From Dastarcus helophoroides (lineage: Eukaryota; Arthropoda; Insecta; Coleoptera; Bothrideridae), in the NCBI GenBank assembly GCA_028583605.1, contig CM053328.1:32843578-32907577 (forward strand): a DNA stretch of 64,000 nucleotides, given 5' to 3'. The notes beneath the pieces were generated by a model. It did not search any database and had not been told where the DNA came from. It saw only the letters and a list, made by a program, of their open reading frames with translations. The position numbers and the translations under genes are program-made. How positions within the stretch are numbered: the stretch's first letter is position 1; every line of letters begins with the position of its first letter. Positions 24,701 through 39,700 of this stretch are shown in pieces.

Positions 24701-27700
24701 AGGCAATAAACTTCCCTTTCCAAAGTCTTAAACTTGAAATTTTGTTTTTTTATCAGATTTTTTAAAGTTTAATCTTTTTCCTTAAAATTTTTTGTTAAGA
24801 ATTTAATTTTTCTCGAAAATCTAATTTCGATCAGTCTTTAGTTCCTTGACGCAAACTGTAGGAGCAGTTTTGATGAATTTCTATTTTAATTCTGATTAAG
24901 CATCAAGTTAAAATTTCATTTGTATTATGTCCACTCTCACGCAAATAAGTTGTCACGAAAGACAAAGGAAAATGTATCATTTTGTGCAGAAGGAGAGTGA
25001 GAAAAAATATAAAGAGGATAAGAAGAAAAGAAGGAGGAGGAGAAAGGGGCGAGAAAGAAAAAGGGGAAGAAGATAGAGGAAATAAGAGGATGAAGAGGTG
25101 AAGGAGGGGGGGGGGAGAAGGGAGAGAGGATGGGGAGGGGAGGAAGAACCAGCAAAAAATAAGGAGAGTGAGAAGAAAGACCAAGAGGAGAAGAAGGAGG
25201 AGGGAAAGCAGAAGGAGAAGAAATATAAGGAGAGGGAAAAGAAGGAAAAGGACGAAAAGAAGAAGAATGGAAAGGGGGCTTAAAATAAGAAGTTAGAGAG
25301 AAAGAAGAAAAAGAAAATTGGAGAAGGAAAAGAAAGAAGAGGGAAAGAAGAAGAACAAGAAGAAAAAGAAGAAAAAGATGGAGGAAAAGCAAAACATATT
25401 ACTGAGGAACCTTAGCTTGTTGCCAACATTTTGACCACCAATTATATCTCAGTCTCTAGTAGAACTTATCGATACCATATGAAGACAATGTGATTGTGGA
25501 AAAAAAACTATTATTGATGAGCTTTCGTTTTTCGTTGAAAAACTAACCACCAAATCATTATTAAGATGGATTGATGGTACACAAATACTTATACAGCTGA
25601 GAAAAATGTTCCACATGAAGGCAGAATTATAGAGAAAAAAGAAAATGTTACTGATGAGCTTTGGTTTAATGCCAAAATTTTGACCACAAGTAACATCTCA
25701 GTCTTTAGTAGAACCAATCGATATCATGTAAAGACAATGTTATTGTGGAAAAAAAAACTATTGCTGATAAACTTTTATTTTTCGTTGAAAAAGTGACGAC
25801 CAAAGGACTATTAAGATGGATTGATGGTACCCGAATACGTATGCAGCTTAGAATGTTCCATATGAAGGCATAGTTAGAGTGAAAAAAGAAAATATTACTG
25901 ATAAATTTAAGCTAAATGCCAAAATTTGGACCACCGATGATATCTCAGTCTCTAGTAGTATCAATTGATACCATATGAAGACAATGTTATTATTGAAAAA
26001 GAAACTATTACTGATGAACTTTCATTTTTCGTTGAAACATGTTTAAAAATAATGTTTCCTGTTTTGCTTCGCAAAAATCAGACATCTGTTCAAAATCAGC
26101 TTGGAGAGTTTAATCTCTTTGGAAACGCTTTGACTGAACCAAGGACAATAGTGGGAACACCTATAGAGGAGGTTCTGGAATTTTTCAGAAAAACTCCCGT
26201 TCTTATATGATTTAATCGTGGGGGCACAATAAGCGAAAGCTTTAGTGCTGCAAGGGCAACCGACCTCAAATGAATAATAATAACTGATAGTCGCCAGCCG
26301 TAATGTACATTTTGCCAAACACCCCCCACAATCAACTGGCGAACCTCTTGTTCGCATAAGCCACTTACTGACTTAGTACTATTTTTTTTTAAAACTTCAA
26401 AGCTAAGTCTAAAGGAAACTTTAAAGGATTAAAAACTGAGTCTTTAGATCTGAGTCAATTTCCTTAAAAAAATAACATTCTGGTTACTTATTTTCAGCTT
26501 CCTGGAAATTTGGATTCTGTGTAAATTTTCCTAATAATTTGATGCTTTAGATGTGTCTTGAAACTTTATATCTTCCTTTGGGTTGCAGGAACGTTTTTTG
26601 AGAGATGTTTAATCTTAGTTTTCTTGAGAAGTTAAGAGAGTTGGAAAAAAAATTATATTATAAAGCAGTTTGGTGCTCCAATGCATTTACTCGATAATTT
26701 GGTGCCTGAGTTCTGTTGAGACTTTAGTTACTCCAGTTCAACTTTTCTAAGATCTCTACCTGAGCATTTTATCTGTCTTTATCTCTCTTAGCTCTTCTAA
26801 GTAATTAACAAGTGATACAAGGATTTCAAAAAGATTTTAAAAGTTATTAGATTTTTCTCTTACTTGAATTTAATTTTTATTTTGTCACACGTATGTATTA
26901 TCAAAAAAGATATACAATTACAGATGCATACCGTAAGAGGCACTGGTGGCCAACCTATTAAGTACCTAAATAACTAATACTCAATGTTTTTTTTGAACAA
27001 TGTATTTTTTCCAAATTAGGAATAGCACGCGGGTTTTATTTTACAGATTTAAAGAATCGTTAGATTTCATATATTATGCCTTCCATAACCCACAAACTCA
27101 TAGGAACTATTTGAAACCTTTTGCTTTAGGACTATAGTAAACCCTTCAAATTTAAATTTATGAAACCTTTTTTTATTTAAATGAGTAGCTTTTTTTATAA
27201 AGCTTTATGACACAAAAATTGGTTTCTAATTATTACTTACCGATAAATAATTTGAACAAGTGCCATTATGATCTGTTGGGAACTTGTCTACCACCACTTG
27301 GATAACTGCCTCATTTGGTTGTCCAATTACATACTTACAGTTACGATTTAACCATAAACTATCGATATCTGTGGTTTCTATGACTCCAGAGGGTAAGGTA
27401 AACATATTGAAGCATGCTACAAACAAACATTTTTTATGCTCGTCATTTAATTTAAATATTTTAATTTTTACAAATTACAAGTTAGTTGTGGTTAGATCGA
27501 TGTCAAATTTAATTCTTATTTCATGTCAGATAAACATTTAAATAAATATTTTTAGTCTGCAATTGGGAATTATAATTTTCTCATAATGGAATTAAAAACG
27601 AAATCATTTTTAAGACCATTTGTATTAAAAATTGATTTTCGAAAATAAACATCTATTTGCTCTATTATAAAGCACTAAATTTATTTTCGTTGCGAAAGAG

Positions 27701-30700
27701 GTTTTCAAGTCTACACATCGTTTTTTTTTATAACTGCATTCATCGTCATCACACTCTTTTTTCTCTATATAGTTATGTGAGAAATAAGTATAACTGTAGA
27801 ATGATCAATAAGTTTGTCCCATAGATGAGTTTGTTAGAGAAAAATTATCACTGTTTTTCCACTTCTCTTAGATTGCACTCTCCTTTCGCTTTTCAGAACT
27901 GAACCTTAACTAAAGGAAAACAATTTAGCAATGTTCAGAAAACTGTGCGCGCCTAAAATAGTATAAAAAATTACTGTACTCATTGTTTTATCACCTAAGA
28001 GAATATCACATACATTTGGACAAGATAATATTGATTGTGCTTAATAAAACAACAACAAAAAAGGGTACTATTTTTCAGATTCAGAATAACTTTTGTCTTA
28101 AAACGTTTGATAAGTTAGACCTTTATACAAAGTTCTTTTTTCTCACCAAAATTATACCGCATTCTACACAACTTTGAGCCCCACCTTGGGCGCCAAAATG
28201 ATACCAGATATTACACAACTTCGAGATGCACGTTGGGACAGCCAAACTGGTACCGCGCTCGTACGATCAAAATAAATAACATGAAGGAAACAAAATAGTG
28301 AGCCTGAATCTGTTAAAATGTAATTCTGACATTTATTATGTATTTTTGTGTTACTAAACGCAGAAAAAAATGTTTATTTACATGTGTAGGCGAAGATTTG
28401 GTTAAATACACTTACATGTTTCATACATAATTTTAAATCTTCCGTCCATACTACGTGTCGTAGTCGAAAACACTATTAATAATTCATTGTGTTCTGAAGA
28501 ATATGGCGGTGGTAGCTCCGTGCCACAATATTGGATAATCTTAGGAAGACGCTGTCGTGTCACCAGAATAAATCTAAAACAAAATATCATTGTCTCTCAG
28601 AAGCATCTTAATAATATTTCACTTACTTTGATGTAGTCCAAGCAATTGTAGGGTTTTGTAGTTGGTGTTACAGACAAAGAAAATTCCAAAAAGGTTAGCT
28701 TAATTTTAAAACCCTTAGGCGATTGAATTTTGTAGGAACAAATTACGTCATTCGGCACTTTACCGTTTACGATTGGAGAGGAGATTTCGCCCGTGGATTG
28801 TGTATAAATTCCTCCACATCCTGGCACAGCTAAAATAAGTTGATTTATTGATAATAGTAGTAAATAATATGTTGATACAATTATCATATCATAAGCAATA
28901 TTTTTTTTATTTTTCATCATTTTTCAATTATCGTGTTGGCTGATTCATTTTTATTATTTTAGCCTACTTTGTTTTCACGTAGTTTTTTTAGGATAACAAA
29001 AAGAATATTGAAAATAACAATTGACAATAAGAAGAAGGAAAATAACATTGCTAATGAAATTTTATACCAATTAATTTTTGTCATCTAGACTGGGTTCTCT
29101 TCAGTTCAATCTAAATCACAAAGGAGTCGTTTACATATTAAAGATTATGTTGTTTTAGACAATTTATTTATCGATGTCCTTAATAAGGTAACTCCAAACT
29201 TCAAAGAGAAGAAAATATTATTTTTGAATAAAAGGAGAAACAAAGGGTAGTTAAATTAATTCCAAGAACAATATATCGCAAAGAAAAACAATATAAGTAC
29301 ATTGTTACAAAGAAAAAACTGGTAAATTTAATTAGGATCCGTAAAAAGTGAAGAAAAAAAACTAAAATATATTTTAAATATAACATCCTGTATCTTTTTT
29401 TAAGTTTAATCCACTCGCAAAGGCAACCTTATTATGCCTTCAAAGCATTGCGAGTAGGATGCGGTAACAAGGATAGATGGCAAAGAACTGCCTTCTTAAA
29501 CAAGAATAGGTTGTAATTTTTGAAGAAAATTACATTCGGTAACGAGTTTCATAGCTTGGAAGTTCTGTAGAAAAAAGAGTTTCCGTAGACTAGAAATCTT
29601 CACTGTGTCATGGTGGACCGCACAGGAATTTGCTGTCTGTCTCAAAAATCTTGCCCTTGGGGAGATTAAACCTATTATATCCTGCGAGTATATCCCATGA
29701 TAGTACTTGTAGAAAACAGACAAGTCACCAACCATCCGCCTGTGCTCTAATATTTCCAGAGAATCGGTCAAACTCTCGTCATCAATTAGACGAATCGCTC
29801 TTCTTTGAATTGAATCCAAAAGCTTTGGGGCTGAACTTTAAACATAAGAAGAGTATTCTAGTGTTTACCTAACTTAAGCTTTGTATAGTGTGAGTAGTTG
29901 ATGAGATGTGAAGTATTTATTAGCTCTAAAAAGGAAGCCTAGCTTCTGAGAGACGGACTTAGCATTGGCGCTCATATGATCGTTCCAAGAGAAAATAGTG
30001 CCCGCATTCACTCCTAGAATAGACGGATTAAATCCCATCGGAAGGATTTTACCGTCTATTAGTATGCTTGTTACATTATCCCTTGATGTTTTCTTAGAGA
30101 AAACCGCGCCCCGGATTTTTGAAGCGTTGAAATCAACCAGATTTTTCTTACTCCATTCCAGAATGATTTCGAGATTCTTATTAATCATTGGTATCTGTCG
30201 TTCCCTTAGTCGATCTGCAGCAACGACGGAAAATGGTTTGTCGGAGAAAAAAGGTGACACAAGGCTACTATCATCTGCGTAGCTGTATATAGGATTGGAA
30301 GTTAAAGCTAAGAGATCGTTTATGTGTAACATAAACAGAGTAGGAGACAGAACAGGACCCCTGAGGCACCCATGAAATAATTGCAAATGTCTCGGATGAA
30401 ATGCCATCGACGACGACCTGAAGAGATCTATCAGCGAGAAAATTGGATATCAAATCACAGAGTCCAGAAGAAAGATCGTAAGATTATTAATTTGGAGAGA
30501 AGAGATCGGTGCCAGACTCTGTCAAAGACCTTTGAAGATATCCAATGCCAAAATCGTAACCTCACCATGTTTTTCCAAAGCTGAGTTACAGATATGAGTA
30601 ACATATGCCAGTAGATCGGCAGTTGACCGTTGTTGTCTGAAACCGTATTGCCTGTCCGAGTTGATTCTATTCCCTATCAAATTTTGGACTAAACTAATTT

Positions 30701-33700
30701 TAGTTAAATCGCGATAATTCTACTTTAGGAATATACCCATAAATTTTGAGTCAATGTCTTGATATCATCCTGTATATAATAGTAATTTGACATGATGTAA
30801 ATTTTAATTAGAATTGCGCACCTTCAAGAAGATCGTAAGCAATTACAAAGCTGCCATGAGTTTCTTCTGCACCTGATTTTAAATAAATAGATACTTCTGG
30901 TCCTGTGGATATTAGTCGCCTAGGATATGAATCGTCACAAATTTTGAGTAAGGTTTCACCCGATGAGAAATCTGATTCAAACTAAAAAAAAAAACAAATT
31001 CGGTAGCAACTTAATTAAAGTGGTCAACATTATACCTTAATGTAGTCTTTATTACAGGAGCTGTCGTTTTCAATTTGAATACCACCCTGCAAATAAAATC
31101 GAATGATCTTTCCTGGTGGAGCTATTAATCTCCAAAGACAGTATCTGCGGACAAAGCAATTAAAGATTATACTTTCGTTTATTTTTAACATATAAATGGA
31201 AATGGAATCGACGATAGCCGATGATAATTACAAGTATTGTTTTAATATGTTTTCCAAAAAACGTAAGCTTTTTCCTCGAAATTTCAAATAAGATTCAAAG
31301 TTATAAAAAAAGTCAAAGTATTGAAAGTTTCTATTATAGATAAGGCTTTACATGTGCAATCAACATTTTGAGTCTGAATCAAAATTTTCAGTTTACATTA
31401 AAATTTTGAGGTAGGAGTCCAAATTTTGAGGTAAAAATCGAAATTTTGAGGTGAAAATCGAAATTTTGAGGTGAAAATCGAAATTTTGAGGTGAAAATCA
31501 AAATTTTGAGGTGGAAATCGAAAATCTGAGATAATAGTTGAAATTTTAATTTAAAATATGGAAATTAAAGTTTGGATACTGAAAGCAATATTTAGACAAT
31601 TTAGAATGTAAAGTCGAAAACCGGAAAGCAACCTCGACAAATTACAACATTTTAATATTAAAATTTCTACCATAAAACCAAAAGATAAAAGTAATGATTA
31701 GAAGACCTAACCATTTTTTAAATATAAATGTTTCTCAAACTTTAAACTTTAAGTTGGAAATAATTTCAAGTTTAACTCAAAAATCTAATGTTAATCCTTA
31801 TTCTTAATTTTAAAACTAAAATTGAAAGATTTAAAAATGTATGCAAGTAAATTGAGTTTTGGAGCAGCTGCTGCTGCCTCACAAATAAAGTTGACAGCTT
31901 TTTAAGATCTTTTCGAAAAAATTCTTTCCTGTCAGATTACCCTCTGGTACTGTCTCAATGGGTCACTAAAGTTAGTAAATAGTGCTTATTTTCCCTATGA
32001 AATAAAATGTAGGCATTAATGTAAGAAATACATACATGTTATTTGGATAGTTTCTTGGATATCCTGGTGACGGTAACCTACCCCTGCCTTTAACTTTCTT
32101 AGTTCCACCGCATCCTACAAAAATAAAAAAATATATACATTATATTTCATCACTTATATTTGTAACTTACTAGGCTTTGTTGAATTCCAGCTTAACTCAA
32201 ATTCATGTGACCCATATGCAGTTGAAAGCCTTAGATCTAGTAAATTAGATGCTGATATAATTGTACCATTCATTGGTTTAGCTGTACCGCAGAATTTACC
32301 ATAACTATGATGGCCTACACCGTCAAGAATCTGAAAAAGTTCTTACTAGAATTTAATACCACGTATCACACTTTAGCTAACTTCCAAAAATTCCGTGCAA
32401 GGTTCTTTTTTGTCGCCAACGGAGAATTTGATGAATGTTACGTTTATAGCCGTTGATGGGGTAGTTTCTATAGTCCAAGAGCAATTGTTGTTTGTATATT
32501 GCATGCCTTCAATTGGATATCTTAAGGTACCGATGTCTGAAGTAAGTGTTCCGCCACAAGCTTCCAAAAAAACAAAATTGATTTTAAGTTTAAGTGGTGG
32601 TAATTTAATATTACCAACTCACCTTGTCTTTCAGTTTCGCACCATTTTCCCGTAAATGACGATGTGCAGATACATTCGGCGATATTGTTAATAATTTTGC
32701 AAGTTCCACCATTGATGCATTTTAGTTCTTTACATAGATCTACTATTACAACCTGATCACAATGTTTACCTATTGAGATCATTGATCAGATATTTTGAAA
32801 AACCATGATGCAAGTTTTACCAAAATAGCCTCTGGAGCATTGACAGCGGTATCCTCCGGCCGAATTTGGTATACACTCTCCGTGTTTGCATGGATTTGAT
32901 GCACAAGCTGGACTAGATGAGTATAATTTGCATCCATCAAGACCAAGGCCAGTGCCGTAATAACCAGAAGGACAAACACATTGAACGTATGTTGGACTGA
33001 TTGCTAAAAATTTTGATAGTTAATAAACTAATTAACGTAAATTTTATTACTAATATGTCATTGCTGGGTCTTGCTCAATGAAAACGCATTTACTATTTAC
33101 TCACCAGTTACCTTTTTTCTAATTTTTAGGGTTGTAAACCACATTTAAGAAGCTTTGATTAAATTTAGGGGTTGATTCGAGCTAAATACATTAATCATTA
33201 AAGCACAGATTTCAGTCTCTTTTTAAATTACTGATCATTCTCTCAATAAACATGAAGTTATCTAAAGAACCAAGGTCCAACAAAAACTCATCAAAAAGTG
33301 CCCTTGCCCAAATGACAAGTCAAATAAGATTTTTTGGATTTCTAATTCTTCTAAGTAATGATTTCTTTAAAGAGAATTCTGATTCAGAACCTCTTCTTGC
33401 CATGAAGAAGAAGTGAAGAAGAAAGCTCGCATTGCTTTTTGATATTTTAAGTGACAAGCAAGTAAAGTAATATCAAGAGAATCAGAAATTAAAACAGAAT
33501 CGTATCCACGGCATATTTACTTCATAAAAAGGTATGTAACCATTGAAACAAACAAACAAAGAGTCTGTTGAAAATTGTTAGAGGTAAAAGGGTATTTAAA
33601 TTTTCTTCACATAAAGTACCTATTTTTCCCATTATTGTGACATACCTGGTAGATGAATGCATTGTGCTAGTGAATTACAACCTCCATTGTTGATATTACA

Positions 33701-36700
33701 AATCCCTTGATAAGTGCATGTGGTACCATCGCCTATATATCCAGAGGGACATTCCCCGCATATTCTAGAACCCTTAAATGTTTACATATTTATAAATTTT
33801 GGCATACTAATAATAAAATAAACAAAACTTACAGGAGTATTTATGCACTTAACTAGAGGATTTAAACTACAACCACCATTAAACATTTCGCACTCATTAA
33901 TGTCATTGCAATAATAACCATTTCCAGTGTAACCTGTAAGAAATCAAATTATGATGGTGGTAATGCAAATTACCAGATTTGTTCTTTTTAGGAGAGAAAT
34001 CAAATATTCAGTTATCAAACCAGAATTATACTGTTAGCTGAACTCTCATTGTATAATTACCAAAATACTAAATTTGGAAAGGGACAAACGGCCGCTTGAC
34101 TCCTCGACAGAAAGCGTTATTTCTATTTTTTCTGAATACCTGCATTAACAACATTTCCAATAGAACTACATAAACTTAAATAAAAAGAGAATAGAAGAAC
34201 CGTCCGAATAACTGAGCCTTGTAAGGTACTGCTACATCAGTCCACAATAGAAAGTCAATTAGACACCATTATAGAATAAAAGAACACTCTCTTCGATAGA
34301 TATGGGTTTAGAAGAGTGTAATGTATTATTGCAACTTTCGTGCATCCAGCTGCAAATGAAACAATATGCCGGAAGCTCACATATTTATTGAGTGTCCTTC
34401 TAGAGAAAAGACTTATAACGAACAACTTTAGAAGGTGTTAAGGTATTTGCTTGTCGACCGAAAGAACATATTCATAGAATGGATCATTGACCGAGGATAT
34501 AAAGGATGTTTAGAAGCAGATAAAAGAAATTATAATGTACCCATTTTTAAAAAGAGGATTCACCATAAAAGAATTCTTGCCTAGTGCCTAGCACAGTCAT
34601 TGAGATAGTGTGTCCAAAGGACAATCTTCGGTTTTTCAACAAAATTTGACCAACCAAATTACAAAGGATCCTTCGTGTATTGATATAATTCAATAGACCT
34701 GATCTGAGGCAGTCCACTAGAAATTAGGAACTGAAGCTGAAAGCGGTCGTGAATAAAAAAAATAGCTCAGTTCTAGAGCCGTAAATATTTTATAAAACCA
34801 GTCATGAATATAAACGGCAACCCTCTATAATATTATGCCAAAACTTACCCTGTGGACATGGAGCACAGTGATATGTTCCTGGTAAGTTAATACACTTAAC
34901 TGGAGGATTTCTTGAGCATGGAGGATTTGATTCCATGCATTCATCAACATCAAGATCACATCTTTGGGTAACTGGATTATTTTTCCATCCCTGTGAAGAA
35001 TTAAAGGAGAATTAAAGTTAACTAATTTCTACACCTACTTGTTCGCAAAGGCATTTGTACCCCAAATCATTATTATCAGGAATGCAAGTCCCATGATCTC
35101 CGCAGAGTCTGACGGGCGATCTAGAGTTACAGTCGTGACTTCGAGATGTACAATGTACACCAAACCAGCCTGGGGGGCAATTACACCTAAAAAATAATTG
35201 TTTATTCTAAAATCCTGTCATTTTTTGGTAATGTATTACTCATATGATCCAGGAGTATTTCTACATGTTGCACCATTTTGGCAACCCAAATCTGTCCCAT
35301 GGAACACAACGCATTCATCTACATCCTTTTCACATGTAGGACCCTAAATTATTAAAACTAAGATTTAAATTGATAACATTTGATAGCTTACCTCCCAGCC
35401 TTTTGGGCAGAGGCAGCTGAAACTGTCAAACATATCAACACAAGTACCTCCACGGTGGCAAGGGTTACTGGAACATTCATTTCGTTTTAACAACTGATTT
35501 ATTCTCCTAATACGTCTGGATAAAAACTTTACAGATGATTTAAGTCGATCTACAGAATCCAATAATTCCTAAAATATTGTGGATGTTAATATTTTCTTTG
35601 TAATATCATTACAAATAGATTTTTTTGGCCATCTCTACTGATTTTGAAAAATAACCAAATAACGTCTCAGTAATTTTTATAAATCATCTCAACATGCATC
35701 ATAAATATGTATAAGTTCTTTGAATTTGCGATAGCCGCTGATAAGTGGGTTATTCAAATAAATTGGTTAGAAAAAACTGTACTTACTGGACATTGAGAAC
35801 TACTTATATTTGAATTTTCCAGCACTCTTAGTCGTTGAAAAACTCCTCCTTTCCCATTTACCAATTGCTCATATAACTCTAATTTGTGAACAGACGATAC
35901 AAGATTTAATTCATATTTCTTCACTTTGGCAGTCACAGTTTGAACCTAAAAGAGTCCATTCTTCAAAATTCAGTCATTTTATTAATAAAACGGTTGGTTT
36001 CCTCATCACTCAAACCCAATAAAAGAAAAAAATATTGTTTTAAACGTGAGTACATTTCAAATTACAATATTTTTTTGTTAAACCAATGAATAGTGTTCCA
36101 GGCTTATCGGTTTGAATGTTTACACTTGTGAATATTACCCACTTTACTTCTAAACTAAACTCGGAACACCACAACTGAATAATTAACTCACTTATTGACT
36201 TCTAACTACTAGCTCACTAATTAACTACACTGACTAACTGACTGATTGAGGGAATACCGACCGCCTTATTTAGTTTTCGCTTTCAGGTTCTAAAAAAATC
36301 CAGCAGATAAAGCTTATCGTTTGCTGAAATTTCTGGAACGCTTATGTGCCGTTTGCTTTTTTTAATTTTTTTTTGAGTTTAATCCACTCGCAAGGCGAAA
36401 ACCCATTATGATTTCAAAGCACTGCGAATAGGATGCAGAAACAAGAATAAATGGCGATGAACCGTCTTCTTAAACGAGGATAGGTTGTAATTTTCGGGGA
36501 AAATTCCTTTCGGTAACAAGTTCCATAACTTGGAAGTTCTGTAGAAAAAAGAGTCTCCATAGACAGAAGTCCTCACTGTGTCAAGCTGGACCGCACAGGA
36601 ATTTTCTGTCTCCGACTGTCTAGTATCCCTCAAGAACCTTGCCCTTGGGGGGATGAATCCGATTAGTTCCAGCGAGCATTTTCCATTATAGTACTTGTGG

Positions 36701-39700
36701 AAAAGTGACAAGTCACCAACCATACGCCTGTGCTCTAGTGTTTCGAGAGAATCGGTCAGACTTTCGTCATCAATTAGACGAATCGCTCTTCTTTGAATTG
36801 AATCCAAGAGAGCTAAAGTGTGTTTTGGGACTGAACTTTAAACATGAGAACAGTATTCTAGTGTTGGCCTAACTTAAGCTTTGTATAGTGTTAATAGCTG
36901 ATGAGATGTGAAGTACTTTTTAGCTCTAAAAAGAAAGCCTAGCTTCTGAGAGGCGGATTTGGCAATGGCGCGCACATGATCGTCCCAAGAGAATTTAGTG
37001 CTCGCATTCACTCCCAGAATAGATAGATTACATCCCATCGGAAGGATTTTACCGTCAATTAGTATGTTTGTTGCATTATCCCTTGATGTTTTCTTAGAAA
37101 AAACCGCGGCCTGAGTTTTTGAAGCGTTTAAGTCGACCAAATTGTTCTTACACCATTCCAGAATAATCTCGAGATTCCGATTAATCGTCTGTATCTGCTG
37201 TTCCCTTAGTCGATCTGAAGCAGCGATAGATAATGGTTTGTCGGAGAAAAAAGATGACACAAGGTTACTATCATCTGCGTAGCTGTATATGGGATTGAAA
37301 GTTAAAGCTAAGAGATCGTTTATGTTTAACAGAAATAGAGTAGGAGAGAGAACAGACCGCAGAGGCATCTCTGCGTTAATCGCAAATGTCTCGGACGAGA
37401 TGCCATCGACGACGATCTGAAGAGATCTGTCAGCGAGAAAACTGAATATCAAATGACAGAGTCCAGGAGGAAGACCATAAGATAATAATTTTGCAAGAAG
37501 GGGTCGGTGCCAGACTCTGTCGAAAGCCTTTGAGATATCCAATGCTACAATCCTAGCCTCACCATGTTTTTCCATAGCTGAGTTACAGATATGAGTAACA
37601 CATGCCAGTAGATCGCCAGTGGAACATTGTTGGCTAAAACCGTATTGCCTGTCGGAGATGATTCTATTTTCCTCCAGATATTTGAGAATCTCGATGTTGA
37701 TAACCTTTTCATCACTTTAAAGATAACGGGTAACAAAGATATAGGGCGACAGTTGCCAGCCAGACTCCTTTTTCCCTTTTTAGGGACAGGCTACACCCTA
37801 ATAGATTTCCAGATGTTAGCGAATACACCTTTGTTGTAATATAGTGTAAACAATTTGTTTAGGACAGAAGTCAACTCTGGGGCGCACTTCTTAAGAACAA
37901 TAGGGGGAATACCAGCAAGGCCAGAAGCTTTCGAGGTGTCGAGCTCCAGGAGAATCTTTCTGATTGTGCGTTGTCTGAAAACAACTTCAGGCATCGAAAT
38001 GCCAACCTTACAAAGGATGGGAGGTTCTGCGTTTCAAGAATCAAGATTGGAATTTTCAGTAAACATTAAGGCTAACATGTCAGCCTTTTCCTTGGAGGTA
38101 GTAGCAATATTGCTAGTTTCATCGAGTAAAGGTGGAAAATTTGAAGATGTAAAATGTTTTCCAATGAATTTTGCAAATCCCCAAAAGGACCTGGAACCGT
38201 TCGGACAGTTGGTAAGCCTCTGGCGCATTTTACGATCGAAATCATCTTTTGCCTCGTCAGTAACCGGTTTACAAGAATTTCGTGCATCTACAAAGATGGC
38301 TCGAGTCTCGACTGAGGGATTATTTCGCCAACGACGATAAGATCGATTTTTGCAGGAGACAGCCCGAGCACATTTTCTACTGAACCAAGATTTACTTGAG
38401 GCAGACTTCTTTGGGAGTGGGGAATTGAGCATGTCATACCAATCAGGATAGTTTCCGTGATGGATTCGGCGACTAAGGAAGGGTTGTCTGAGTTAAAGCA
38501 GACTTCCTGCCATGGGAAAGATGCAAAGAAGTCTCTTAATTCTTCCCAGTTTGCCGAGTTATCGCGACCCCTGTTCCTTATCAGATCTTTCTAGAAAATT
38601 TTCTTAAGTACTAAATTAATTAAACTAATTTACATTTCGTTACACTAGGATACTTACTGCTTTAATTGAGCTGGAAATGTCTAGATCATTTAAGTTAATT
38701 CGTCCTCTACCTTTTGCGTGAAAATTTATATTCTTATGTTCTGCAGACCAAATATATAAGTCTCCATTTTCGAGTACTATTTGAGGTCTAGAAAAAAGTT
38801 TGTTTTGTTATTGATATTAATGTGATTGTTATGAGTCCTAACAGAAATTATAAATTCATTCTGATGAATTTCTCGGCACACTTATGTTTGCTGCTTACAC
38901 CAGTTCCTTTCAATTAGATTTTATTTATAAAGAAATTGGTACGTTCTTAAACATTGCCACAAATGAAACCAGCGTGGGTTGTTAATTTGTCAATTGCCTA
39001 TTTGTGACTTGACTTGATGAACACTAGAGTAGAAGACTAAAGACCCTGCATTAGCTGTAAATGGTTTACTAATGCTTATATAATTAGGAGAAGTCTTTTA
39101 AATATAAATAAGTTTTAGAAGCATAAAGCTATTGAGAAGCATTTTTTTTTGCTTCTACTCGCAGCATATTTTGGGTTTTTTCCTACATAACAAAATTATT
39201 GGAAATATCCCAAAGTAACTTTTATGGACCATCAGAAGTTAATTTAGGTTTGATGCTAGTTCGAGAAGAAAAATAGAAGTGTGCGAGATGTAAATGTGGG
39301 CCCACGCTAATAAGAATCGGATGTTATGTCACAAGAACTAATAGAATAAGCACCGATGACCCTATTTATACTGGGTTGCAGTTCATGGGCTCTCGCCAAA
39401 GAATAAAAACTGTTTACTAATATTTAATTGTGAATATATTGTCGATTAGAATTACAAAATTTTTCCTAAATTTCAACATTTTTCCCAAATTCCTGAATTT
39501 ACACTTTTCATAATAACAGTTTTTTTTCAGAAAAATTACGAAGTTACAAAAATTTCAGTTTAATTTCAAAAAATTAACATTTTTCTAGAAAGAATATACT
39601 TCTTCCGGGATTGGACCGTGTCAAAGAACTACAACCACCGCAATAATGGTTACAAATCACACGACATTGAAACTGTCATTAAACGACATCTTCACTCTAC

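Larger units (their letters stand above)
36094..38644 (-). mobile_element. Solo LTR, second copy, split by a LINE
   Basis: 36,094-36,356 and 38,549-38,644 together match the LTR at 7,934-8,301. The gap is filled by the LINE at 36,357-38,548. Confidence 0.65.

Noticed and set aside
24937..25392. 151-codon minus-strand ORF rich in P, S, L and F
   Set aside because: It is the reverse of the polypurine tract; absence of stops follows from base bias.
26043..26357. 104-codon cysteine-containing minus-strand ORF
   Set aside because: Overlaps a 79-codon ORF in another frame and one on the other strand; no EGF or CUB pattern, so not a cubilin exon.
31400..31520. CRISPR-like regular repeats
   Set aside because: The 20-base units are directly contiguous without spacers and the genome is eukaryotic; it is a plain tandem repeat.
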